The notes: generated by a model from the letters alone, not told the origin. DNA of 64,000 nt from Halocaridina rubra (GCA_037179515.1 JAXCGZ010020856.1:60001-124000), one strand, 5' to 3'. Shown: positions 7,688-21,239, counted from the stretch's first letter. Translations and numbers: made by a program.

Positions 7688-9964
7688 TGTGTGTGTGTGT
7701 GTGTGTGTGATCACCTAAATTTGCTAACGGGAAAGAGCCCAATGCTCGTATCTTCCCGTCTCCTGATCGGTTCCATTTTGTACTTAGTGATACTTATCAT
7801 ACCTGTCCTTAAAACTGTGGATTGAGTTAGCAACAATTACCTCCTCGCTTAGCGAATCCCAATTAGCAACTACTCTTACACTAAAAAAAAAACTTACTTA
7901 CATCCTGCAAAGAAGTTTTCTTACGAAGCTTCAAACTATGACCTCTACTTCTAGAGCCAGCCATATCAAAATATCAATCCCTATCCACTCTATCATAGCC
8001 ATGAAGAAATTTAAAGACTGTCACCATATCCCCCCTCAATCTTCTAGCTTCGAGTGATGGTAAGTCTAATGCCCTCAGTCTCTCATCATAACATAAATTG
8101 CATATTTCAGGAACCAGTTTCGTGGCATGTCTTCGAACTTTTTCAAGCTTAGCTACTTTCTTTTTCAAGTGTGGATTCCAAAAGGGTGCTGCATATTCAA
8201 GTTTTGGCCTCACATAGGTTTCATAAATATTTCTGAACATTTCATTGTCCATGTGCCTGAAGGCTACCCTTGCATTTGCTAAGAAAGCATATGCTGCCCA
8301 TACTATGCCATTCATATGTATTTCTGGAGACAAATCTGCCAGTATGTTTACTCCTAGATCTCTCTCATTTTTTGTCTCTTGAAGTTGTACTCATGCCACC
8401 GAGTAGTCAAGCTTGGGCCTTCTTGCACTTGTACCCGTTCTCATGACCATACATTTTGAAGTATTGAATTTTATTTGCCTCTTTTCTTACCACTCATTCA
8501 GACTATTTAGATCTTCCTGAAATTTTCTACCATTGTTCTCGTTTCTTACTTTCTTCACAATCTTTGTATCATCTGTAAACATATTTATGAATGAATTTAC
8601 AGTCTGGTAGGTCATTTACATATACAAGGAACAAAAGTGGCCTTAAAACTGATTCCTCTGAAACTCCACTACTAACTCTTCTTCATTCAGACACCGAGTG
8701 TCTTACTCTAACCCTCTGTTCTCTTCCTTCTAAGTAAGTTTTTATCCATTCCAAGACTTTTCCACCTATTCTAGCCATTGCTTGCAGCTTCCTAATAAGT
8801 CTCTCATGTGGAACAGTGTCAAACGCATTCTGGAAGTCTAGGAATATGCAATCTGCCCAGCCCTCTCTTTCCTGTAAAATTCGGCTTACCTCATCATAAA
8901 ATTCTAATAAGTTTGTTACTGTTGATCTACCTTCTCTGAAGCCATGTTGCCTCACTGACAAAAAGTTGAAGGATTCCAAGTGAAGAGAGATATGTTTCCT
9001 TAGTAGTTTCTCCATAACTTTGCAAACTATGCTGATCAAGGAAACTGGTCTATAGTTTAGAGCCGTATCCCTTCTTCCCTCTTTGAAGATAGGTATCACG
9101 TTTGCTTGTTTCCAGTATCTTGGAATCTCCCCTGACTCCAGTGACTTTTTAAATATGATACTTAGTGCCACTGATATTGATTTTGCTCATAGTTTAAGTA
9201 CTTGGTGGGATATATCATCAGGACCTGTAGCTTTTTGGACATCTAACCCCATCATCGTGTTGCATACCTCTGTGGCAAAGGATGATGTTCTCTAATACCG
9301 GCCCATGAGCTTCTATCTCTGCAATCTGAGGGGGTAGGGCATTTTCTACTGTAAATACTGACTGAAACTCCTTGTTCAATTCTTTGCAGATCTCTTCATC
9401 CGTCTCAGTGTTGCTTCCATCCGCTCTCTTTAGCCTTAAAACCTGTTCTTTTACCTTCAGTTTTCATCTGATAAAGCTGTGGAAAAGCTTGGGATTTTCT
9501 TTAGCCTTCCTGGTAATGTCCTTTTCATAGTCTCTCTCTGCCCCTCTGCCTTTACTTAGGTAATCATTTCTTGCTCTTTTGTAGGTTTGCCAGGCATTTA
9601 TGTTTTTTCTCCTCCTGTACCTTTTCCAGCATTTGTCTCTCCACTCCTTAACTCTTTGACACTCATTATTGAACCATTTCTCTCTGGAATGAATTACACC
9701 TACTTTGTTAACAGGTATGCAGCATTCTACTCTCTTCCCATATTTCTCACAAAAGATGTCATACATTTCTTGTACAGATTTGTTGTGAAATAAGGTTCTA
9801 CAGTCAATAACTGCAAAAAGCTCATACATTTTGATGTAATCTCCTTTTGGATAGTTCCTCCTCATCTCCTCAGTGCCTCTACTCTCAGGCAGAATATCTT
9901 CAATGATATACTCCATCAACAACACACAGTGGTCACTCTTTCCAATTGGTGGTGGTGGTGGTGG
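7688..9964 (-). mobile_element. CR1-like LINE, copy E (older, degenerate)
   Basis: A more diverged member of the array. The 3' terminal 14-bp unit is single and changed (GATCACCTAAATTTG), and coding sequence is broken by several frameshifts. It is truncated within the endonuclease at about 9950, where GGTGG repeats merge into the TG tail of copy F. Its divergence suggests that it was resident before the near-identical copies, or belongs to a sister subfamily. Confidence 0.85.
7783..9950 (-). pseudogene. Broken LINE ORF2 (copy E)
   Basis: Remains of the endonuclease-RT protein in separate frames: the linker after the endonuclease (9464-9925), RT with NYRPVSL, HGFREGRST and FQNAFDTVPH (8683-9171), and the C-terminal domain (7974-8333). 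Frameshifts or stops lie near 7975, 8390-8600, 9200 and 9465. The FADD region (about 8570-8590) is degraded. Not translatable as one protein. Confidence 0.85.
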
Positions 9965-10075
9965 TGGTGTGTGTGTGTGTGTGTGTGATTACCTTATTGT
10001 GATTACCTAATTGTGTTTACGGGAAAGAGCCCAAAGCTCGTATCTTCCCGTCTCCTCATCGGTTCCTTTTTATAC

Positions 10076-13006
10076 TTAGTGATACTTATCATACCTGTCC
10101 TTAAAACTATGGATTGAGATAGCATTAACTACCTCCTCGCTTAGCGAATTCCAATTATCAACTACTCTTACACTGAAAAAGTATTTTCTTACATCCTGCA
10201 AAGAAGTTTTCTTACGAAGCTTCAAACTATGACCTCTAGTTCTAGAGCCAGCCATATCAAAATATCGATCCCTATCCACTCTATCATAACCATGAAGGAA
10301 TTTAAAGACTGTCACCATATCCCCCTCACTCTTCTAGCTTCGAGTGCTGGTAAGTCTAATTCCCTCAGCCTCTCATCATAACTGAGATTTCGTATTTCTG
10401 GCACCAGTTTCGTGGCATGTCTTTGAACTTTTTCAAGCTTAGCTATGTGCTTTTTCAAGTGCGGATTCCAAAAGGGGGCTGCATATTCGAGTTTTGGCCT
10501 CACATAGGTTTCATAAATATTTCTGAACATTTCCTTGTCCATGTGCCTGAAGGCTACCCTTACATTTGATAAGAATGCATATGCTGCCCTTACTATGCCA
10601 TTTATATCTATTTCTGGAGACAAATCTGCCAGTATGTTTACTCCTAGGTCTCTCTCATTTTCTGTCTCTTGAAGTTGTATTCCAGCCACCGAGTAGTCAA
10701 GCTTGGGCCTTCTTGCACTTGTACCCATTCTCATTACCTTACATTTTGAAGTATTGAATTTCATTAGCCACTTTTCTGACCACTCATGCAGATTATTTAG
10801 ATCCTCCTGAAGTTCTCTACCATTGTTCTCGTTTTTTACTTTCTTCACAATCTTTGCATCATCTGCAAACATATTCATGAATGAATTTACAGACTCTGGT
10901 AGGTCATTTACATATACAAGGAACAAAAGTGGCCCTAAAACTGAACCCTGTGGAACTCCACTACTAACTCTTCTCCATTCAGACACTGAGTGTCTTACTC
11001 TAACCCTCTGTTCCCTTCCTTCTAAGTAAGTTTTTATCCATTCCAAAACATTTCCACCTATTCTAGCCATTGATTGCAGCTTCCTAATAAGTCTCCCATG
11101 TGGAACAGTGTCAAACGCTTTCTGGAAGTCTAGGAATATGCAATCTGCCCAGCCCTCTCTTTCCTGTAAGATTCGGCTTACCTCATCATAAAATTCTAAT
11201 GTTTGTTACAGTTGATCTACCTTCTCTGAAGCCATGTTGCCTCACTGACAAAAAGTTGAAGGATTCCAAGTGAAGAGAGATATGTTTCCTTAGTAGTTTC
11301 TCCATAACTTTGCAAACTATGCTGGTCAAGGAAACTGGTCTATAGTTCAGAGCCGTATCCCTCCTTCCCTTTTTGAAGATAGGTATCACATTTGCTTGTT
11401 TCCAGCATCTTGGAATCTCCCCTGACTCCAGTGACTCCTTAAATATGATACTTAGTGCCACTGATATTGACTTTGCGCATTTTTTAAGCACATGAGGGGA
11501 TATGTCATCAGGACCTGTAGCTTTATGAACATATAAATCCATCAGCGCTTTGCATACCTCTGTGGCATTAACGTTGATGTTTTCTAATACCGGCCCTTGA
11601 GCTTCTATCACTGCAATCTGAGGGGGTGGGGTATTTTCTACTGTAAATACTGACTGAAACTCCTTGTTCAATTCTTTGCAGATCTCTTCATCCGTCTCAG
11701 TGATGCTTCCATCCGCTCTCTTTAGCCTTAAAACCTGTTCTTTTACCTTCAGTTTTCCTCTGATAAAGCTGTGGAAAAGCTTGGGATTTTCTTTAGCCTT
11801 CCTGGTGATGTCCCTCTCATAGTCTCTCTCTGCCTCTCTCCTTTTACTTAGGTAGTCATTTCTTGCTCTTTCGTAGGTTTGCCAGGCATTTATGTTTTTT
11901 CTCCTCCTATACCTTTTCCAGCATTTGTCTCTCCACTCCTTAGCTCTTTTACACCCATTATCGAACCATTTCTCTCTGGCATGAATTACACCTACTTTGG
12001 TGACAGGTATGCAGCAATCTACTATCTTCCCATATTTCTCACAAAAGATGTCATACATTTCTTGTACAGATTTGTTGTAAAGTAAGGTTCTCCAGTCAAG
12101 AACTGCAAAAAGCTCATTCATTTTGATGTAATCTCCTTTTGGATAGTTCCTCCTCATGTCCTCAGTGCCTCTACTCTCAGGAAGAATATCTTCAATGATA
12201 TACTCCATCAACAACACACAGTGGTCACTCTTTCCAATTGGTGGTTCATACTCAATTTTTTCAATATCCAACACATTATCTGTGAACACTAGATCAAGTA
12301 GTGATGGCTCATCCCCACCCCTGGCCCTTGTTGGTTCCATTACATGTTGGTGTAGGAAATTCCCTTGTACGCAATCTAGGAATCTTGCCCCGAATGAGTC
12401 CTCACCACTGTGTGGGTCAAGATTTATCCAATCTATCTCTTTATGATTAAAGTCTCCCATAATCAAAATCCTACATTTTTTTTCCCGTGCCATGTTAACA
12501 ACTGAGTTTATGACTTCAATAGTACCTATATGACTTTCCTCATAAACTTCAAGCCTATTTTGGTTCCTTGGTGGGTTGTATACAACAGTTATTATAATGC
12601 TCTCTGACCCAGTATTTATGCGAGCAACAAGAAATTCCTTGAACTCACTTTCTATAGCCAAGTTTATTTCTTCAACTTGAATCCTTTCACTTATGAGCAG
12701 TGCTATCCCTCCACCAGTCCTCTCAGATCTTTCAACCCTTAGTATACTGAAGCCCTTAGGAAAAACTGTGACACTGTTTATGTCCTCACTCAACTTAGTC
12801 TCTGTAATTGCTACTATATCTGCCTTACTGTTGTGAATCCTATCTTTTAATTCTACTGCCTTACCAGCTAATCCATCAGCATTTGTGTATAACAATCTTA
12901 ATGAGGCCCCATCCCCTGATCTTCTGTCATTATCTTCTTTATCTCCCCTTTGTCTGGAAGAACTCTGAAACAAAAATTTTCTTCTGTTCTTCATTTCTTT
13001 CATCAT
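10076..13006 (-). pseudogene. LINE ORF2 with two frameshifts (copy F)
   Basis: Near-identical to the copy C protein but interrupted twice: a one-base loss in a C-run near 10320 and a two-base loss near 11199 (ATTCTAATG against ATTCTAATAAG). Pieces: N-terminal endonuclease to RT (11186-13006), RT core with FADD to C-terminal domain (10312-11070), and tail (10076-10318). A one-base change in the A/T run upstream lets this frame run on to an ATG at 13006, giving an N-terminus (MMKEMKNRRKF) that copies C and D do not have. Confidence 0.88.
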
Positions 13007-13592
13007 TTAACCTTCTTGCCTCTTGCAACAAGTTTTTGATCTTTCCCATCTCTTCCTGTGTTCTGTATCGTCTAATGAACACTTCTTTGAATTCTTGAAG
13101 GTCTTTTAGACTTTTTTTTTCTCAACAATATTTCCCTACATGTTTCCCCTCTCTCAAAGGTTACTTTTGTTGGTCTCGGCTTTCCTTCCCTCGAATATTT
13201 ACCTAGTTGGTGTATGTTTACAATATCCTCAGGACCACAAACTACTCCAAGCTTTCTTATCAGGTCTACAACGCTAGCTTTATTTTCTTCAAGTCTCCCC
13301 TGCCATGTTGGCTCCTGGGATTCGCTTATGCCTGAGATTACCACTGTTTTCTCCTTATCAAGTGCCTGTCTGATGAGTGGGTTTGCCCTTTCCATCACAA
13401 CGTCTTTCATTTTTTCGATTACTGTCTCTTTATAGTCAACTGTTTGTATGTTTTCCAGTGCCACCACCTTTACAGCCACTTTTACTGCCACATTCCCCTT
13501 TAGTGCATCAGCAAAGGAAGTTTTCATGGCATCATTTTCCATATTCAGCTCCTGGAACTCTTTTCTGAACTGTTCAATGTTTGCCTTAATCT
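12899..13592 (-). pseudogene. LINE ORF1, frameshifted and 5'-truncated (copy F)
   Basis: ORF1 sequence lacking the N-terminal coiled coil. 13072-13542 keeps the RNA-binding middle (KTVVISGISES, NIHQLGK). A T-run insertion near 13115 and a one-base loss near 12985 break the frame before the normal GMGPH end. Confidence 0.8.
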
Positions 13593-14008
13593 GGAGTGAT
13601 TACCTAATTGTGATTACCTAATTGTGTTTACGGGAAAGAGCCCAAAGCTCGTATCTTCCCGTCTCCTGATCGGTTCCATTTTATACTTAGTGATACTTAT
13701 CATACCTGTCCTTAAAACTATGGATTGAGATAGCATTAACTACCTCCTCGCTTAGCCAATTCCAATTATCAAGTACTCTTACACTGAAAAAGTATTTCCT
13801 TACATCCTGCAAAGAAGTTTTCTTACGAAGCTTCAAACTATGACCTCTAGTTCTAGAGCTAGCCATATCAAAATATCGATCCCTATCCACTCTATCATAA
13901 CCATGAAGGAATTTAAAGACTGTCACCATATCCCCCCTCTCTCTTCTAGCTTCGAGTGATGGTAAGTCTAAATCCCTCAGCCTCTCATCATAACTGAGAT
14001 TGCGTATT
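13593..14008 (-). mobile_element. CR1-like LINE, copy G (array end)
   Basis: The right-most copy: two 14-bp terminal units (13597-13626), 3' UTR and about the last 107 codons of ORF2 (13687-14008, LSYDERLRDLDLPSLEARR to RYDKYH). Homology stops at GATTGCGTATT (14008), where unrelated AT-rich sequence starts; the apparent coding beyond this is chance. Confidence 0.88.
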
Positions 14009-14430
14009 AAGTATATCACGTTTTCTACAAAGTTTTTTCGGCAAATTAGAGAAAACATAGATTTCCAGCCTTCTCTATATTATTTGCATTTCATGATAAC
14101 TCATATGTATGCTTTCCTCTTGATAAACTTCGTGAACATCATATTTTTCTTTACCTAATTTATTAATTTTCTTTGTTTTCACCATGGTTTTTTTCATAGT
14201 AGGTATTTGCTTCCTTCATTCGGATTTATGGGGGTCCTAATAAAAGTTTGTGATGCTTCATTGTAAATTATATACTTATGAATACTAGCTATGTATTTAT
14301 AAACAGAAAATAATTTCCATATTTTCAAATATTGCTTTATATTGGTACAACTGGGAGCACATTTTCAGTTATGCCTACCATATTGGAAATATTGATATTT
14401 ACATACTTTTTTTAATTTGTGGTTTTTTTT

Positions 14431-14486
<56 letters not shown>

Positions 14487-15599
14487 AGTGGGCTCAACTC
14501 GAGAACTGCCAAAGCAGCGACCGAGCCCTCTGCGTGCGTTAGAAAGAGAATCCATCCTTAATTCCTCAGCTTCAGTCTGTCTGTGACCACTTCCCTAATG
14601 AGGATTAACTGTGACGCATGAACGGTACCATAATCAGTTCTTTTTAGAACTTTATTTTACTTTTGTTCTTCTTTAACTGTAGATTGTTCTTTTGCAGTGC
14701 ATTCGTTCTTTTTATTCCCTTCACCCAGTCTAGTTAAAATTATTAGATACAGAAAAGGAGATGAAATCACTTTTCAAAATTCAGTTCGAGTACATAGATC
14801 CAAAGAATAAAAAATCCATTCTGTGAAATATCATAAGAATGTTATATTAGAATTTATGCTTTACTGGAAGCTTTGTGTTGCATTTTCAAGTCTTTGTTCG
14901 TAACAAAAAAAAGTGAATTCATAATTCATGGATAGGGGATGGTCAAATTTCAAAACATCTACCATGTTGAAATTTCGTATATATGTTCTGGGTGACAACG
15001 ATGGACACTATGCTCGGAAAGGAGGGACATGGTAGGCATTTTCTTTCCCTTTAGAATATCTTCACTTTCTTCCGTAATATTAAGTCTCACACGCCATTCA
15101 AAAACATTACAAGCACAGTTTAACTGGTGATTCAGTTGGTAATCTACGATACTTCTGTTTGTCTATTTATGCCACGCGTTCCTTTAATGATTTTACTGTC
15201 AAGTTCGTTTTATTGTGACTCGCAATCTTAGTAGAGAATTCTTCTTGTAATTGTAGAAATATAAATTCTTGCTATTATTGTGAGAACGACTGATACCCTT
15301 GACGCTTCTTATTATAAAGGTTTTTGATGTTGTAGAGATACCAATCAGTCAACTCATGTATTGACTACATCGAACATATTGCGACAAGAAGGAAATACAA
15401 ACCGGACTTTGTTCCTTGATTATTTCCAAGCTAATGCAAAATATGATTCATGAAAATACTGCCATTATATAAATATATTTTCTTTTGTAGCCTCTTTGCA
15501 ATCCTGTTGATATTTGTATTGGATAAGAGCTTACAACACAAAATATGATCAATTATGAGGGGAGGGGTAATGCAGTAAGCATAATTTGAATAATTATAT
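14009..15599. other. No gene seen; AT-rich, with GA microsatellite
   Basis: AT-rich sequence with no coding frame above chance. It contains a GA dinucleotide repeat at 14432-14484 followed by a short GC-richer stretch (14485-14600) that I do not recognise. Confidence 0.7.
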
Positions 15600-15945
15600 A
15601 TAGATAAAAAAAAAGAGATATTGTGATAAACAGATTTGAGACTCCATTTCTCATGTATAAAGGACGATAGGACCGATATGATGCATCATATACTTATTTC
15701 GATTTTACCTATTATTTGAAAATTATGAGAGGTTTTTGTCGCTCTCAAGCTAATGACATTTTTGGAGTTATACAAATCATTTATTGAGGACTAACAAATC
15801 TTCAAATCAAAATTACCAGCAAAGTCTTGATGATCATTAATAGTATTTTTGGCAATATAGAAGAGAAAAGAAATCTGATATTATTGCTAAAGTTACTGAA
15901 AGTTTTTGATAGCATAAACTGTTAAAATCTTATTAAAAGGCTTAT
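15600..15945. repeat. Anonymous diverged repeat, copy 1
   Basis: Aligns by eye with 21780-22090 in the same orientation: shared blocks include ATATTGTGATAAA, TTTTGTC-CTC-CAAGC, ACTAACAAAT, a TTATCAGCA-like block and AATAGTATTT, then a GTTATTGA-like end. No coding content. Probably an old interspersed element; family unknown. Confidence 0.5.
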
Positions 15946-15995
15946 CAAATTGCCTTTGATAGCATAAACTGTGAAGATCTTCTTAAAAACCTTAT
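15905..15995 (+). repeat. Tandem duplication of about 50 bp
   Basis: Two adjacent diverged units sharing TTTGATAGCATAAACTGT followed by AATCTT-TTAAAA and CTTATC, spaced 52 bp apart. Confidence 0.65.
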
Positions 15996-16604
15996 CCAAC
16001 ATGATTTACAGAGTATCTACAAACTGCAAGTACAGTCCGACTAAGATACATAACCACTCCTAAAACATATTGTTCACGGTTCCCTAGAAGACAATACTCT
16101 GCTCTATATTTTTCCCTATAATACATCTAATTATTTTTAATAACTCAGCTGCGCATTGCAGGATTACACTTAGAACTAATCTTAGGAGTGGGAAAAGTCA
16201 CAAACAAGGGCTTCTAGCAATGAGCAATATGACGCAATTTATGTTCATTAAATCAAGGAATCACGTGGTATATAGACAAGAATATACAAAAAAAAATATA
16301 TTTAATAGGCAATATCATCAAAGCTGTCAAAAGCCTGGAAATGTATTTTCAGTGTTATATGATGTTTGACCAGATAAAATCTGAAAGAAACTAACGTGAA
16401 ATCTATTGTATATATCACGAATCAAGTACTATTTTCACACTATTAATTTACTAACGGTAGTCCAGTCAGCATTCTATAGCCGTATTAATTATTGCAAAAT
16501 CGAATGGGAACGACAAAGAAGAAAAAGAAAATTGACTGGAGGAGTCTAAAAACTTGTTACCTTTGAAACTCGAAGTATCTAAAAAGGAATAGGAAAATAA
16601 GACC

Positions 16605-19250
16605 ACATTTGTTTATGAGTGTGACACCGGCACGAAGAAAACATTAAGACTAAGGAAAAGAAAAAGGTTATGGACAAGGCAGAGATGAGGTACTGATACA
16701 CAAAGGAAAAGGACAGACCGAAAGAATAGTCAAAGTACTGAGGACCAAGAGATATGACAGGATGAGGCCCTGAGATGACGATATATCCGTCTTTTTTTTT
16801 GAAGGAAGATAGGTCATAATAATTAGGAAAGACAGAAGGAGGAAGAGCTCCAGAGTCTTGAAGTACATGGGAAGAAGCAGTCGCTGCACTCACCAATCCA
16901 CGAGCTACAAATCTCCACACAGTACCTGTGAGACGAAGCCGCATGAAGAGTGTTATGCAAGGGGGTAGGGATGCAACTCGCAAACTCATCAGAGCAGCAA
17001 TGGAAGTGATAGAAAAGAGAAAGGGATGATACCTTACGGAAGAGAGAAAAATCCAGATTAGAAGTAATAGAGGGATCATTAATGAGTCTGACTGCCTTAG
17101 ACTCAACCCTATCAAGGAGATAAGTATTAAAAGAAACACCCCAGATGTGTGAGCAGTGTTCTAAGCAGGGATGGATAAGACATTTATAGACTTTAAATAA
17201 CTGAAAAGAGGAAAAGTAATGACGAACACGAAACAGAACTCTCAATTATTTGGATACATATATAAATATTTGGATTATGTGATTCCTCCAAGACAAGTTA
17301 GAGGCTATATGGATTCCTAATATGTTGATAGAATTAAGAGGGTAAATTTCATTACTTTCAAAGACAATAGGGCTATCAGGAGAAGAAAAAGATAAGTAGA
17401 TAGTAAGAAACTGTGTCTTGGAGGAATTAAATATAACTAAATATGCCCCACTCAGATACCCTCTGCAATTCGGAATTGATAATAGAAAAAAGAGTGATAC
17501 GAGACTGACTACGAGTAGCAGATTAAGGTTGTGACGAAAAATGAAGGGTATAATCGCCGGCAAAGGCGTGAAGAAGAGAGGAAGATGGGGACTGAAGAAG
17601 ATCATTGATGAAGAGAAGGAACAGAGTAGATGAAAGAACAGAGCCCTGTGGAACACCACTAATAGCAGGGAACGGGGTAGATGTTGTACCGTCAACAACT
17701 ACAGATATAAACCGGTCAGCAAGAAAACTGGAAATCAGAGAACAGAGAGAAGGGGTAAAGCCATAGGCAGGGAGTTTGGCCAAGAAAGCCTTGTGACAGA
17801 CTCTGTCAAAAGTCTCAGAGATATCAAGAGTGACGACAAAGGATTCCCCATAGTTCCTCAGAGAAGATTACCATACATGAGTAAGATAGGACAGGAGGTC
17901 ACCAGTGGATCTTATCTTGCGGAAGCTGTACTGGTGATTGGAGAAAAGAACCTTATGAACTTTGCGTGAAGAAAGGATAAGGGAGGGCATAGGTTTAATG
18001 AGGAGCAAAGATTGAGGGAGAGATGCATTGGAATCATTTATGGAAGAGTTGGCAGTAAAATGAGAGCCAAAGAGAGTGGCTTTGTCAGTGGGAGAGCAAG
18101 CTATAGAACCACCAGAACTAATGAGAGGAGGAAAGCTTGAGTTACAAAAGTTTTTGGAGGTTTTTCGGCTAACGATTAGAGACATTTGTCAGTGTGATAG
18201 GAGCTAAGGTCATCAACTTTCCTTCTTAAAAAGGGAGCCTTAGGGCTTTGAATCTGAGCAGCACAGCAAAAGCAGAGCATGTTAAATCAGAAGTAGAGGC
18301 TTGGTATAACTGGTGTAACTGATCCCTAGCCTAAATAGCCATGGAGCAGGCACGGTCAAACCAAGGATTAGAAGGAGAAAAAGTTTTCATATAGGAGGGG
18401 ATGTACGCCTTTATTCCCGAGGTTATGATCTCGGCAACTTTTATGGCTACCTGATCAGGGTTGTGGGACCAAAAGCAGTAGTCATCCCATGGGAAGTCAA
18501 AGAGGAAGTTTCACATTTCTTAATGTTGGGTACACTCAAAGTGCCAAAGTCTGTGCTCAGTAGGAGGAATTGATGGAATGGGAGCAAGAATGGAAGAATT
18601 GAAATCACAGAGTGTTTAGATTTACAAAGAGGGGAAAACACAGAATTAGAGTAGTTAGAAGTAAGAAATAGGTCAAGAATGTTGACTGCATGTTTGTGTC
18701 GATCAGGAACACAAGTAGGATGGTTGATAACTTGCTCCAGATCATGAGTAATAGAGAAAGTAAGGGCCTCACTTCCTCCTACATCGTGAGAAGAATGAAG
18801 CCACTCTCTGTGGTATACACAGAAGTCTCCAGTATAGAGAACTTTGGCATGTGGATGAGAAAATAGCAAGGACTCATGGCAAGAGGACAGACTTTCAAAG
18901 AAAGACACAAACTTAGTGGAGTTTGGAAAACAGTAGCAGAAGCAAAGGAATATAGTGGTAGTGAAGAGATAGACTTTTAGCCAGAGAACATCAAAGTCAG
19001 GCGATTCAAGGTCCATGGGCCTTGCAATAGGAGTGTTAGTGTTGCAGTATGCACAAACCACACCTTTGGAGCAAGAGAAGGAGGAGGTAAGGGAGAGAAG
19101 AATCCAAGTGTTGTTCCACAGACGAAAGATTAGAGTTCAGGCCACGAATGTTTGAAAAGTGAAGAGTGAAAGAAGCAGACCTATCAGGAGGTACAAGGTT
19201 AAGGGAAAAACCATTGCTACTACCATGCGTGTCCACTCTCACCAGCACTC
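16605..19250 (-). mobile_element. Jockey-superfamily LINE, family 2, copy 1 (degenerate)
   Basis: Broken APE-type LINE on the minus strand. Endonuclease: SNIRGLNSNLSSVEQHL near 19150, GDFCVYHREWLHSS and LDLFLTSNYSN at 18640-18830. RT: SGVPQGSVLSSTLF and INDLLQ (17580-17680), with the active-site motif changed to FAGD. C-terminal region: CLIHPCLEHCSHIWG and RLINDPSIT (16823-17200). Frameshifts separate these. Compared with copy 2 at 60.3-63.5 kb it has lost about 300 bp of the N-terminal RT (junction near 17955). Similar GDFN-HH-W endonucleases are very common in decapod genomes (recall, not a search). Confidence 0.85.
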
Positions 19251-19886
19251 AGAAAATGTTAATATTTCCAGGTAGACACATAGATATCCTAAGATATATG
19301 TGCTTTTGTTTATAAGATTTTAAATAATCTCATGCCTAACTAGCTATTAAAAGTAGGTGACCTCCACAGTCACTCCAGTCACTGCTACATGCAATCCAAA
19401 ATACATACACTCTCAACTTGCTCGAGCATATCCCAAATATTTTTCATATTCAACCTGACTTCATCTACACTCCTCATGTATATCATGCCTTTAAGTTTAT
19501 CAACCTACAAATGCAACTCCCTTCTTTCACACGCCCTTACAAACTCCTTCACCAACCTTATCAACATTTTCTCAGAATCAGTTATATCATCTGTTGATAA
19601 CTAATTATATATTTTCCATAACATTTCATTCTCACAAATGAAACACATATCTCCCACACACCACTTTGAAATGCATATTAAACCACGGCGACATTACCGC
19701 AATTCGTCATTTACTTCAGACCAATCACTCTCGCTATTGCTGATTTACACACACTTCTCTACTCACACAAGAGGTTCAATCATTCGATTTTGCTAAACTC
19801 GTGAAAGTCAGTCCCTTGAACTCCTTGTAATAACAGTTATGGAGTGTTTTTTCACTTTTTATCATTTGTATTCATACAGTATGCGC
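19251..19886. other. No gene seen
   Basis: AT-rich spacer between family 2 pieces. No supported coding frame, RNA gene or clear repeat. Confidence 0.6.
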
Positions 19887-20040
19887 TTACTTTTCCATAC
19901 TTTTTCCTAATATATTAATAAATATCAAGAGGATACATTTCATTAGTTTCGAAGACAATAGACCCTCAGGAGGAGAAGAAGATAAAGAGATAGCCAGAAA
20001 TTGTGTCTTGGAGGCATTAAATATAACTATATTTTGGGTG
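19887..20040 (-). mobile_element. Family 2 LINE, small RT fragment
   Basis: About 150 bp encoding VIFNASKTQFLAISLS and INILGKS, the segment after the RT active site in family 2 (compare 17290-17440 and 61060-61200). Isolated fragment with no flanking element sequence recognised. Confidence 0.7.
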
Positions 20041-20415
20041 AATTTCTTTAATAATCGGCTATATGTCATATTACTTTACCTTTTGTGTACCCCTTCTCAC
20101 CAACCTTTTATCGTCGGCGAATATAGAATTACCACGGTTCGCCCTCACCACCACAATGCTTATCGCACTCGTAAGGTAAGTTAGTAAAGAGAGTGATTGG
20201 AATAGAGCAATGTGAATTCAGAATAGGAAAAGGATATTTAAATCAAATGCTTATGGTAAAATAAGTGTTTGAGAAGTAGCTAGAGAACAGTAAGGACTGT
20301 GTTATGGGCTTTTACGGACTTGGAGTAAGTGCATGACAGGGTTGATAGAGAAGCGTTTAGGGGCATTTTATGAATTCATAAAATAAGAAGTATGTTGACA
20401 AAAGTCAAAAGTTAT

Positions 20416-20418
<3 letters not shown>

Positions 20419-20494
<76 letters not shown>
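20419..20494. repeat. TA dinucleotide repeat
   Basis: About 76 bases of pure TA. Confidence 0.95.
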
Positions 20495-20497
<3 letters not shown>

Positions 20498-21239
20498 GAT
20501 TTCTATATTCATAAATTTCCTTACTTGTTCCTATCAATCATTTACCCTTTCTTCCTGGTGGTATCCTATGGGCTAAAAGCGCGCATGCGGTACCATCAAC
20601 TCTATCTCCTTCATTACTATCCTATCCAATCTCTCCTCTTTCCCCACAGCCTAATACCATCTGATTAACAAATGAAATAAAGTAAAAGGAGACTACTAAC
20701 CCTATCAAGGGTGTTTTAAAGGTTTCCTTGTATTTACAGATAAGACCTGACCTATATTTTCCAAATACTCACCTACGGGCCCACCATGGCCCGACCATCC
20801 CTGTATGTGTGATTTTTTTTTTGTTTCATAAATTTATTGTGCATAAGAGTGTCAGCCATGTATATAAATCAAGACACACTGAAATATTTTGAAACAAAAG
20901 GATAAAGTTTTTAAGCTGAAAGCATTACATACAACCTACGATATACAAATTATGCAATATATCATATCTTCCTATTTACTTAAAATATATTATTGCGCAC
21001 TACGGCGTTAATCAGATATTATAAATAAAAAAAAATTAAAACTTAAAATAAAAGAAAAATCTCAACACATTGTGCCGCACAAGTTGTACATGATGCTGGA
21101 GTCGTACAATAATCCTACCATAAACAATATGTAAAATATATACTATTTTACGATTTAGAATTGCAAATGTCATCAAGAAATAAAAGGCATATTATATTAA
21201 AGGAACATGAATATGAAAAATAGCTTTCTTGACAAATAT
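20495..21239. other. No gene seen
   Basis: AT-rich sequence; no coding frame or structured element that I can support. Confidence 0.6.

Larger units (their letters stand above)
9965..13592 (-). mobile_element. CR1-like LINE, copy F
   Basis: About 3.6 kb, minus strand, with TG tail, two terminal units, 3' UTR, full-length but frameshifted ORF2 and most of ORF1. Sequence is close to copies C and D. Truncated inside ORF1 at CTTAATCTG (13592); copy G's tail follows after GAG with almost no TG repeat. Confidence 0.88.

Noticed and set aside
7509..7742. Apparent ORF1 start with a His-Thr run
   Set aside because: The N-terminal part is translated TG repeat and copy E 3' UTR; only the ORF1 tail to 7686 is real.
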